From Membranipora membranacea (taxonomy: Eukaryota; Bryozoa; Gymnolaemata; Cheilostomatida; Membraniporidae), in assembly GCA_914767715.1 (NCBI GenBank), contig OU612071.1:28271681-28335680 (forward strand): a stretch of DNA of 64,000 nt. The letters run 5' to 3'. The position numbers and the translations under genes were made by a program. The notes beneath the pieces are model-generated. The model was not told the DNA's origin, ran no database searches, and was given only the letters and a program-made list of their open reading frames with translations. Below are positions 25,042 to 35,900 of the stretch, piece by piece (the first letter of the stretch is position 1; each line of letters opens with the position of its first letter).

Positions 25042-27170
25042 GTGAGTAGGCTACCTCTAGTCTTTTAGGAAAATCAAGTCTAGATGACAAAGATGTCTGT
25101 GGGCTTTTTATTTTTCCCATAAGATTACTTCATCATATTTCAGACCCTGTGTAGAAATATGCTTTAGATGATTTGTTTGCTGAGTTGTCTGCTCACACTT
25201 ATTGAGTAGGTAACTTTTAACGGAATTTAACGCTAGCTATGTGTGAGCAGTGAGAGTGCAGGCAGGGTGAGGGTGGTGCGAGCCCTTTCGCCTATAGATA
25301 GGTCATGAGGTTGTAAGCACACCCATTTAGACCTGACTTAATTGTGCTCCACATCATTCAGATGCTATTACTAAGTTTCATAGACCAGCACGCTAGACAG
25401 TGCACTGTTTGGAATATAAATGACACTTGGGCCATATGCCTACACTGAACAGCTTAGTGTTAATGTACTTACCGCCTCTTTCATCATTAAAGCTGATGAA
25501 TTTGTCATGGAGATCCTAGGTCTCTGGTTTTGGCTCACAGAATTATTTATTAGACAGCTTATAGTGCATCAATCCCAATAGTCTTTTTTTTTAAATGGAT
25601 AACCATTAAGTGAAATACTTGCACTACAAAAAAAAGCGGCATCCTCGCTGCTCTTTGCCTTGAAAATATAAAATTATCTCTAAACATATTGCTGCGAAGT
25701 AGCATATTTAGTTGCACTGCTTGTCCATGTACAATTGAATTTGGCATCAGTAATTAAGTGAAATGAAGGTGAAGACCACTTGTTTGTATCTTGCCTCAAA
25801 AATCCATCGCAGGCGTTTTTTGAAGTAGCTTGGCACTGATTTTGTTTGTTATTGGTACTTGTAGAACTGAGTGTCACTAAAAGTTAATTCAATCTGTGGG
25901 GGAAATACAGGTCGATTACTCTCATCATACCATGCAAGGACAATCCTGCATGCGTGATCATGACTATCCAAAGAGTGGGAAACATGGGAAACAGACTTTA
26001 TGTTGAGGTAATTTTGATAATTTTTGGCATTACGTGCTGCGAGTGATATGTTCTAGACCTATCTCAGTTGCCTCATAATCCCTGAATGATCACATGGTGG
26101 GAGTAGGTGTTCATCATAGCTCTTGCCCCATGATCAAGACTTTTCTGACAACATAATTAGTCTGATACAGAGGGTTGACAGCAGGTAGTTTATAACAGCA
26201 ATTGTCCAAAATACCTCAAATAAGTGAATGCCCTACCCACCGGTCCATGACTTCTGAAAATCTGTTGTGTCGATTGCATAGCCTGAAATACGGAGCACAT
26301 CACATAGTGTGCTATTATGAAAAGGATTGATACTGGTAATTAGCAAGTTTGATTAGCCCCACACACAGTTGTATGTGGAGTAATTTTACAGACTACTTAC
26401 AGTAAATCCATCTGATTTATACCCTCCCCACCCACACAAGTCCCTTACATTGTTGGGTTGGCGTAAACAAACCACTAACGGTAACAATGGTTCCTACATA
26501 TTTTATATTTCAGGTTGTTCCCAGATTTCCAGTTCAGGTTGAAGTTATAAGTGTGCTGATGTTATGATGCATGTTTATGTGTTATGGCGATGAATAACAT
26601 TCAGGTAAGAAATACCCGTCAGAAAGAAGTATAATGTGAAACTTAACTTATCCCGTGGCCGCATGTGTGAAATCCAACCATCGTTCAGTACTTCAAACTC
26701 AAACTACCTTATAACCCATATAATATTAGCTTTTGAAGACAAGCTAAAAAAACAGTACGATCTCATAATGTCACTTCGCGCAACGCCTAAGTTTTGAAAA
26801 TTGATCTGTGTACATCCTTCATAAATAACCCAAGAGAAGTAAATAAAAATGCTAGTTAGGAGGTGACTTTATGTTAGCACACCCCAATTTCCACAAAGCC
26901 ATTTTATTAAAACTCCTCTTGGGTAGTTCAAAAGAAGCTATCCTCTTCAAACACGGTTTTTTTGTGCTCTTTGGTAGAGAGGATATACACCCCTAAGAAG
27001 TAAGGTGCTAGAAATGCTCTTCAATATGACTAAAAATCCAGCTTCAGTAGTACTCATTGCATGGCCTGAAAATTTGTTTTGAGTAACGTAACGGACTATC
27101 ACATGTACCCTCCCTGCTGCCACAAAATTACCCTTCCTTACATTCTAGGGTTTGAGTAAACAAACTATTA
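25042..27170. other. interior of the 6.9-kb element, nothing supported
   Basis: Low-complexity AT-rich sequence. The neighbourhoods of 26430-26590 and 27110-27440 resemble each other ('taacaatggttcc', 'atttccaga...ctgatgttatg'), which suggests an internal duplication. Confidence 0.45.
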
Positions 27171-27204
27171 ATGTGTTTAACAGGCAGTAACAATGGTTCC
27201 CCAT

Positions 27205-27365
27205 ATTATAGAAGAGGTATACACCCGAGGGTGCTGGGGGCTGGAACAATCAACCTTGAAAGCTCCCCCAACGGGATTTTAACTCACAAATCCTGCGGCA
27301 CCAATCACCTGGCAGTGAATAGCAAGCGCGCTGACCGATCGCACCATCTCACCGTCCCCACAAAT
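27205..27365 (-). mobile_element. degenerate tRNA-derived SINE-like sequence
   Basis: On the minus strand 'tgagatggtgcgatcggtca' resembles a box A region and 'gtgagttaaaatcccg' a worn box B, followed by 'ccccagcaccctcgggtgta'. A fragment sharing 'aggtgattg.tgccgcagga' and 'cagcgcccagcactctcagg' lies at 37394-37482. This family differs from the SINE at 13.5 and 37.8 kb. Confidence 0.6.
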
Positions 27366-28445
27366 TTTATATTTCTTTTTTTTTTCAGATGATTTCCAGA
27401 CTCCTTGGTCACGTTTGCAGTATTTAGTATACTGATGTTATGCAGCATGTTTATTTATAATGGTGAAGAACTGTGTACAATAAGGTCAGTGATATATATA
27501 TATATTGAGACATATGTTGAATCAAACCACATCATTGTTCAATACTTCAGAATCCCACTTTCAAATTTTTTGTCATACTACTGCTGGTCAGGGACTTGCA
27601 TTATACAGGCCTGCTGCAGCAAATATTATTTTACAAATAACCTGTCTTAATTTCAGTTTTATAACTGCGAGACCCTTGGGCTTGATGAGTATAATGTGCA
27701 TAAAAAACATGTTTCAATACCTCCAAAATCGCTAGGCATCTCACAACTGAGTGGGAAGATATACATGTGGTGCGGAACCAAAAGTGACTAGGAAGCTTGC
27801 ATGTCAAACAAACAGTTCTAATATTGGAAGCTGATCTTGAGAAAAGACTGCCAATCTTGCCATGACATGCTAGAAGTTGATCGCTCTTGTCCAAAAGACT
27901 TACCTACCGTGCAGTTAGCAGTTAGATTTAATACCAAGGATGGTCTGTGTGTATCTAAAGCATAACCTTATGTCATATGATACTGTGACAGGATGATTTG
28001 TCCGATTGGAGGCATATGCCCTAGTTGTAGGTAAAAGATATGAAATAAATTCTGAAACATTAGACCTTTAGAGACCCGCACAATGATCAACCATCAGCTT
28101 TTAGCTAGGGGGTGGTCAAAGCATTTTCAATATCATTAGGGAAGAAGCTGCGATCTGTTTGTTTCTGTCTCATCATGGAGTCTCCTTTTCGGCAGGGAGG
28201 ACGGGTGGGATACCCTCCCTGTTCCCTGCTTTTTTCAATTCAAATTGAGACAAATCATAGAGTTGTTCTCTCTTTGACATGTATGTTCAATGAGGGGACA
28301 ACCGGTGATAAGTTGCCCCCAGACTGCTCAGCTGACAGTTGGCATTTTTATATATTCTTCTAGGGATGCATCTGCGGAGTTCTGTGATTGCTGAGAATAA
28401 CTCTTGCTATGGACTGAAGCTGCCTCATGATCGATAGATTCTAGT

Positions 28446-28570
28446 CCATCTTGTTCAGAAGGTCACAACAGACTCTCCAATCAACATAAATTGTGTCTTT
28501 GAGCCGAAAGACACAGCCATCAAAGCTGGTACCTTCGTAGAAACGATAGAGAGCTTTTCAAAGGAAATGT
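28446..28570 (+). CDS. possible terminal exon, unrecognised product
   Basis: The frame reads ILVHLVQKVTTDSPININCV, then FEPKDTAIKAGTFVETIESF, then SKEM and a TAG. It is coding-like in composition, and an acceptor could lie at 'ctag' or 'ttcag' within its first 15 bases. It is inside the 6.9-kb element, about 3.4 kb after the possible exon at 24.9 kb. Whether the two belong together is unknown. An upstream TAG in the same frame hints that the copy could be dead. Confidence 0.35.
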
Positions 28571-29904
28571 AGTCTATCGATAAAGTTCAGATTGTGAAAT
28601 GTCAAACTTTTCCTCCTGCCAAAATTCAACTCATCTAATGTAGGTCAGTTTTATTTCATAAACACCACAGTGAATCAAGGTTTAATCTTGCTAAATACAA
28701 AGTTACAGATGTATGTATGCTTATAAACTACCCCTGGTTTTAGTAAAACATTGGCTGATATTACGCGTCTACACTATCAATACCTGAAACAATGAATTGT
28801 TTTATAAATATCTACCAACTACATTGTTGGACTCACTTGTGCTTTTATACAGGCTGATCAATATGATTATTGTGTGGCTTATGAAAATAAATATTTTAAT
28901 TACTCAGTCTCATCACGTAATCTTGACTATGTGCTTAGATATTATAAGTTATAATTAGTTCATTTGCACTTCAATAGAGCAGAAAGAAAAACCAAAAACA
29001 CTCCTATGAATTGTTGTGACAAGGACCACCCTGCCTTTCCCGAAAAATGATCTTTGGTGTCAAAGTGGGTGGCTATGCTCTATTGTATACGGTTCCGCTA
29101 CGAAGGACTTGATCACCAATAGACTGATCTACATGTTTTCACAGATGTCTTCCTATGTTCTCCGATGACTTTTTTGCTACTACAATGATAATCACCTAAC
29201 GTCACCACTTGTAAGATATCAGGTTAACTATCGATGTGTAATCACCAGGGTTGCTAATTGCATATATTATCTAGCTTCACTCTCAATGTATACTAGTGTC
29301 CTATAGCTTCACTCTCAATGTATAATATGCCCATAAAAGCATTTCTGCTCAATAAAACTTGCCTCTATCAAAATCTGCATTTCAGAAATAGTAACTATCA
29401 TGGGAATTTTGTTTGACAAATCATCATATTAGAGTTATCTTCCCCTGAATACTCATGTACATATTTCACTGGGAATTCTGCTTTACATAAATAGTGCTAC
29501 AGCTGTACTATAACACATAATTTCTAACCCAGATTGCCCATACACATGGCCTATGAGATTTTTTCATAGAACACATATCAATTTTATACTTATAGGCCAC
29601 ATTCAGTGGTAAAAAAAGCTAAATATGAAATTTCCGCATTTTAGTCAACTTTGACTAAAATGCGGAAAAATGCTTTTCAAGGTCACAAGTAGGTCACAAG
29701 GTGATTTCCGCATTTTAGTCAATCCCACACAGGATTGACTAAAATGCGGAAATATGCACTAATTCCCGCACCACGCACGTGAATTTGCGTGATGACGGAT
29801 TTCCGCATTTTAGTGAACCCGATGGATGGAAGTGTTTTTTTTAACAAATTTGTTGGTACAATTTTCTGATAACTTTCCAAAGGTACCGTTCGTTCATTTC
29901 AGAG

Positions 29905-29949
29905 AATATTGATGGTGAAGTTGTTTTTATTAACAGGCCTTCTATGGTA
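29905..29949 (+). CDS. possible small exon next to the element's right end
   Basis: Acceptor 'catttcag' and donor 'gtaagt' enclose 45 bases whose open frame reads NIDGEVVFINRPSM. It lies 75 bp beyond the target duplication at 29830. No neighbouring exon was identified, so this is weak. Confidence 0.2.
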
Positions 29950-30239
29950 AGTGCAAGACTAAGCTTGACCACAGGGCTTGCACCAACTACAGAAGTGTGT
30001 TTTTGATTATATATTGAGGTTGTATGTATGAAGTGTTCAGCTCACATGTTACGATGATGACAAGACAAGAGTATTACTATTGAGTAGTAAGTAACCCTCT
30101 AGATCCAAAGCTCAACTAACTCAGTAACTGGAACAAATATATATATACATATATTGGCAGTCAAAATATAACATATTGCTAATAAGGCACTTGCCATCTG
30201 ACACAGTCATCTTGTCCCCGGTCATCTCGACTAACTGTC

Positions 30240-30900
30240 CACCAAAGGACGCTGCTTGCCTCTGCCATCTACAGTGTGAGACCAAAGGCCCTTGGGACTT
30301 ATATGTCCTTACTTTGCCTATATCCAGTATCAACCACCCAAAAAACACCAAGCAGGGTAAGACACACAAAAAATATTTTTTACAACCTTCCTTGAAATCT
30401 TTCAATGAGGGAAGACACACAACAAATATCTTTACAACCTACCTTGAAATCTATCACACTCACTCAGCCCTCCTACCGCTTTCATTTGCTTCAGGTTTGA
30501 AGGTTCTAGCACAAAAAGAGCTGAATTAATGGACCAAAGAAAATCCATATTAACAAAAACCTGATTAGTAATGATTAGACTGAAATGGCTGCATGAGTAC
30601 TGACATCCCCACATGATCATTGTACTTTTATTTGAAATAAAAAAAAGTTTTATTTCAGCCTATTCAGGTTTTTGTTAACATGGATTTTCTCCGTTCCATA
30701 AATTCAGCTCTGTTTGTGCTAGAACCTTCAAACCTGAAGCAAATGAAAGTGGAAGGAGGGCTGAGTGAGTGTGATAGATTTCAAGGTAGGTTGTAAAGAT
30801 ATTTGTTGTGTGTTTTCCCTCATTGGTGTTTTTTGGGTGGTTGCTACTGCACATTGGCAAAGCAAAGACATGTAAGTCCCAGGGGCCCATGTGTGAGACT
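30240..30900. mobile_element. foldback element with arms of about 300 bp
   Basis: The left arm 30240-30560 contains 'tcaggtttgaaggttctagc' and 'aaccacccaaaaaacacc'. The right arm 30664-30900 contains their complements. The loop is about 100 bp. Both arms contain 'ttaacaaaaacctga' next to the loop. The divergence is small, and the right arm lacks a short segment duplicated in the left ('aatgagggaagacacacaac' region). No ORF or clear target duplication. Confidence 0.82.
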
Positions 30901-31399
30901 GAGATGACCTGAGTGACAGGAAGACAAGCACCTTCAGTCTCCGTTTGATATCCAATATTGAACCAAGGAGTACTCCATGCTTAAACACTCCGGCGAGCGT
31001 CGTATAATAAGATGTTCAAGAATATGTAGTAAATATACCACCACAAAAAAAGTAATCAACTCCATATCAGTCCAGCTGTTATTTGGCTAGAATACACACG
31101 GCACAGTATTTCTTCCCGCAATCTCCACGCCCGCCATATCGTTTTTCATCCGCACTATGAAGGACAGGATTGATCTACCTGCAGACTGGTTATGATTATT
31201 CTTATGCCTAAGAGAAAAACCACAGTGCTGGCACTAGACACAAAGAGAAATCAGATGAAACTCAAGGTAAGAAATTACAGAGAAGATGTAAACGGGCCAC
31301 TAAAGCTGAACAGGGAGCTGAAGCAAGGAGTATCTGTCTGTTAGTCCTTTGCTTATGAATAACAAAGCAAGGCAAATTTACACAATTAGTAGTTAATGT
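30901..31399. other. no gene recognised
   Basis: Between a foldback element and a LINE relic. It may include more of the decayed LINE 5' part, but no frame can be followed. Confidence 0.35.
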
Positions 31400-32015
31400 C
31401 TGTGTTCTCGAAATCATCTGTAAAGCTTGACTTCACCACCTTGACTGTCTCATCTACCATGCCAGATATAATGATTAGCTGCAATAAGGTTCTGAAGCAG
31501 TTGAAGTCTCTGAATCCAAAAAAAGTCAACAGGCTCTGATGGGTCATCATCAACTTCCTCTAGTCAAAGATCCCTTGGGGTGGAAATCAGCCTTGATCTC
31601 CCGAATTTTTTAAGAAAACTTGTCAACTTGCATCATTTGCTGAATCTAAAAGATGTTTCTGCATATCCAGCATGACTTGTCACTAGGCTTGATGATATGT
31701 GCGCCAATGACTTGCCAATCCAATGACATTACTCAGAAGCTAGACAGAAGCATTAACATGCCTGTGTACTAGACATTTCTAAAGCGTTCGACTCGGGCAG
31801 CCACAGCAAACTCCTACTGAAACTAGCAATATATGGGGCATCATTTTCATGGATTGACAACTTCTTATCAAACATAACTCTGGAAGTTGTTTCAGAAGGA
31901 CATGAGTCTGAGGTTACCCTTATTACATCAGGATTGCCCCAAAGGATCTGTAATTGCAATAATTCTGCTCTTGTACTACCTCAACGACCTGCCATACAAC
32001 ATAATATAATCATCG
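31400..32015 (+). pseudogene. LINE reverse transcriptase relic (Jockey-like)
   Basis: Broken frames read KVLKQLKSLNPKKVNRL (about 31480), then LDISKAFDSGSHSKLLLKLA (about 31772), then YGASFSWIDNFLSN, then LITSGLPQ, and after a frame shift GSVIAIILLLYYLNDLP. These correspond to the RT palm ('DFSKAFD', 'TSGVPQGSVL', 'NDLP'). Multiple stops and frameshifts show it is inactive. Its RT sequence differs from the LINE at 61-63.8 kb. Confidence 0.85.
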
Positions 32016-32960
32016 TGATTGACATGATGCTTAGCAAGACACTATCTGATAGAGCCAGAAAATCTTGGTTATTATTGCCTACAGTTTTAAATCTCGTCTT
32101 TTCCTTAATAAACTCACTATGGCGTCATTGATTATATGGATCAGTGGGCTTACGTAGTTGGGATTCCCTAGATTGTTGACAAACATAACACACAGCACCC
32201 AGAACTCTTATAGACAAATTATCTCTGTCTTAATCCCAAGGCAGACAGACCAGACAGACAGACCATGCGTTTATACATATAGTCCTTGAGTACGCCTGTG
32301 CCAAAGCTGCACAATGAACACAGAGAGGACTTTATTTTGTGATGTTAGTCTATTAGTGATTAGCTATAAGCAATTTAAACTGAATATATATTATAATTCT
32401 CTGAAACGCTTTCAACACATTTTCTAGTTTCAGTTTAAATCAGGGTGCGCTTGAGGTGTATGCATGGCTGAATGCCAAACAGTTTACTGTGTAGAAAAAT
32501 TTCAGCACAGTATACTGCTTCTGTCTAGGTTATTAGACATTTTACCCATTTAGCCTGGTTTGTTGGTGGTGCCACTAGTGCTGTATGCTTCCTGTTCCAC
32601 ATTCTGCAAAAACTCTTCCAAATGTGAAGAAATATTCCACCTGCTAGGTAGTTATGCCGATAACAATGTCCGGGCTTACCTGTGCCCATTGAACACATTC
32701 TTTAGCTCAATTAAGCCTGATACTGTGGCTCAAAGCTGTCTGTTTTTATCACATGTTCAATAGTATATATGGAATCTTCGGGATTACAAGTAAGATCAAG
32801 CCAATGATAACGTGATAACAATGACAAAGTAATTCAGTGAGATTGTCAATAATGGATTAAGATGTTGACCATCCCAATTTCGTGGTTACCCCACAGTTTT
32901 AAGCCGCTTTAAAACCACTCTATCTCATAATTTTAAATATCTTGTAGGAAATCTGACCCG
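32016..32960. other. 5' flank of TADA1
   Basis: No exon recognised. The TADA1 start exon is preceded by an acceptor-like 'cttgtag' at about 32941-32947, so an untranslated first exon may lie in this stretch. Confidence 0.4.
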
Positions 32961-32966
32961 TTTAAG

Positions 32967-35900
32967 ATGGATGGCACACAGCTTAGTATGAGAAAGCGTA
33001 AGGTACAAGATGTCATCGGAGCTGTAAACATGAAAAAGTGAGTGCCATCCTTTAATTTGCTTGATTTTGATGATATACTATAATGTTAAATTTAGCATAT
33101 ATACTCTACACTTAAGCTCCCATAAAAAAGACTCATTCTTCAACTTTCCACATGAATCGGTGTAAGTTAGTGGACCATTCATTGAGGTATGATTCTTTTA
33201 TCAATGGTACTGTTTTTGGTCTTATTATAATGATATTTGGATCGGTTACGGTGAATGAATATTAACATAGTTCTCTTGCTTGATAATTTATCACATCTTG
33301 TTACAGATATCTTCATCTGATGGGATCATGGTTCAAAGGCAAGGTAGGTAGGCCAGTGTGATGGTATTATAATTATTGCAAATAATATACTTAGGGGTTA
33401 TGTTATGTCAGCCGATGAAAGCTGATGGCAAAAAACTATTGTACTGTTTTTCATGAGAAGTTAGCTTTTGAGAATGATTTTACACTACACGATAGGCCTA
33501 TTACCAGATTGCGAATTCTGTTTCTATCTGTTTATCTATCTGTCAAATTTTTAGTTTTATCAAGCAAAGTTGACAGCCTTAAGTATTTTTGTTTGCAAAA
33601 TACAGTGTGCTCTAAAATTTCAGGACTTCTGCCCTCCCTTTCTTCATAAACAGTTTTATGAATCTGTCTTTTCTCTTCTGTTTCAGTTATCAAAGGATGA
33701 GTTTGATGAACAAGCTCGATTATTTTTCACCGATGACACAGGTAGGATACTGGCGATAAATATTAGTTCAGTTATTTTATTCATAGTGTATATATATTTT
33801 TCCTGTTTGATGACAAGTAGCTCTCAGTTTACAAGCAAGATAGACCCCCAACAGAGTCCGGTAGGGTACAGACAGGAATAGACATTAGCATTACAGAGCA
33901 GGTGCCAATGACTGAACTGCCTCTGCCTGTTTTTATCAAAGTATAATTGGTAATCATAATTTTCCTGTCCAAACCTCTTTTGTCAGCACTGAGCAAAATT
34001 TTCACATTACGCTCCACCCACTATTGTAAAATGCTAGACAGAAGTCAACTTCTCATCTGCACTTAAATTAGTTTGTTTGATTTTATTAGTCGAATTTGCC
34101 TCACAGTCCTAATTCAGCACATATCCTATGACACTGAAAGAGCAAACTGTGGTTTATGATCATCAGATGTTAGTAAATTTTTTTATTTGATGTTAAGACG
34201 GCAATCTTGATGAATTGAGACATTGATTATTTACTTGAGATTTGCCCTTGATAAAGGCTGTACCGTCCGTCATTTATAGGATGAGTGTGAAAATAGTATA
34301 TTCCATCAGATTTTCAATTTTTCACATCATAATATAAACTATGAAGATCTCATTATTATATTCTTCTTCAAAGTCGATGGATAGGTTTGAGCAAAACTCT
34401 TTATTTTATTACTAACTAATTTCATCATTTAACTTTTAGTGAGAACACACAACGAGTTTCTATTAGCCATGTTAAAGAGATGTCAGTCAGTCGCCCACAC
34501 ACTCGGTATGTATACAGTATTGATTGATGAACTGGAATCATTGAGCTCTTTGTTTCGTAAAAATAACACCTGTCTAGCTAGAAATCGTCCTTTATGGCAG
34601 CCCAGCTTAAATTGACATATGTGGGAGTTATGCCCACTCATCAGCTGAGAAGACAACTCACTTTTATGGAACTACCAACCTGTGGAGTGTTTAGTATGCA
34701 ATGATCTGTTCGCTGTATCGGCTAGTTATCCAAATAAAAAGATCAGCTCATTCAGACTGAAGTCACTGTCTCGCTGCTAATAACATCACTAACCCTGACA
34801 TTGTTACATCATCACACCATTGTGCATAACACAACGTGATGTTATTGTTACATATAGGAGTTAGAGATATGAACAGATTACCTTCACTAACACCTCAGCC
34901 CGCTGCCTCACCTTCTACTTCTACTACTGCTGCTGTCTCCATGTCTAAACAGAGTAAACCTTCAGTACAGCGGGGCAGCTCTGGGTCAGCACAACCAGCA
35001 GTGGTTAAGAAGAAACCCTACACTAAGACAAACTTCACGGTAAGTTTGTGGGCTTATGATAAAATAATTCATACTTTTACCATGTTTATCATCTTTTGCG
35101 GTTTTGATTTTACTAACGGTATAATGGTTGAGTACCATGATTTGTGAATTATGTGATTTGAAATGTGATGTCACAAGTGCCCCTTGCCCAGACAAGCAGT
35201 CTGGTATCTGTTTTGACTTTGTTACTCTCAAGTTTCAAGCGGAATGATATGATAAATATTTCAGTGCTTTTAGTCCGAGTAGTCTTTGTATCAAGTGTTG
35301 CGTTGATCAGAGGTCAGCTCTCTATGATAAATGTGTATATCACTAGTAGCCTACTGTAATCGAAGTTACACACTTTGTGCTGTAACAATTGGTTTTTCCT
35401 TTACAGCAAAGATTTCAGCCAGCCAATCAGCTTCGTCAGGTTCAGGCAATAAAATCTCCTCCTCCACCTCAAAACAACGCAAGTAAGTCTCATATCCTGG
35501 TGACGCTATCACATCTTCTCTCGTGCATACACTCACGCTCTCTGCATAGCCTCCTCCATGACATCATATCTCTTTCAAGATATTAAAGTTGTCCACAATA
35601 ATTGGACTTGTTTCACTATCTCAATTTGATGGTGGTGCAGTTTTTTGACCTCGTAGAAACTCACAGCATAATAATAGATGATGATGTCATGAATTACCCT
35701 GGTGATAACTATTGTGTATCTGTTTACATTGACAGATTGATGTTTGTTGTCTTCTCTTGGTTCAAGAGTAACTTCAGATCTTTAATGTATACAAACGCTG
35801 AAAACAATTAAACTTAATGAGGAGCTACCCCAGATGAGTTAAGTAATTGCAAGAGGAAAAGACCACCATTTCATGAAAGCCAAAATAGTTGAAATTTTGG

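Larger units (their letters stand above)
22913..29821. mobile_element. 6.9-kb TIR element with perfect 9-bp target duplication
   Basis: The left end reads GGGTTCACTAAAACGCGGAA. The right end, in reverse complement, reads GGGTTCACTAAAATGCGGAA. They are flanked by identical ATGGATGGA at 22904-22912 and 29822-29830. A 9-bp duplication is typical of MULEs. The core 'ttgactaaaatgcggaaa' recurs in both orientations near the ends: 22994-23011 on the left, and twice as self-complementary hairpins at 29633-29760 on the right. The interior holds a compound palindrome, a 63-bp foldback MITE, a SINE-like sequence and two coding-looking segments, but I found no transposase. It is probably non-autonomous or decayed. 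Confidence 0.8.
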
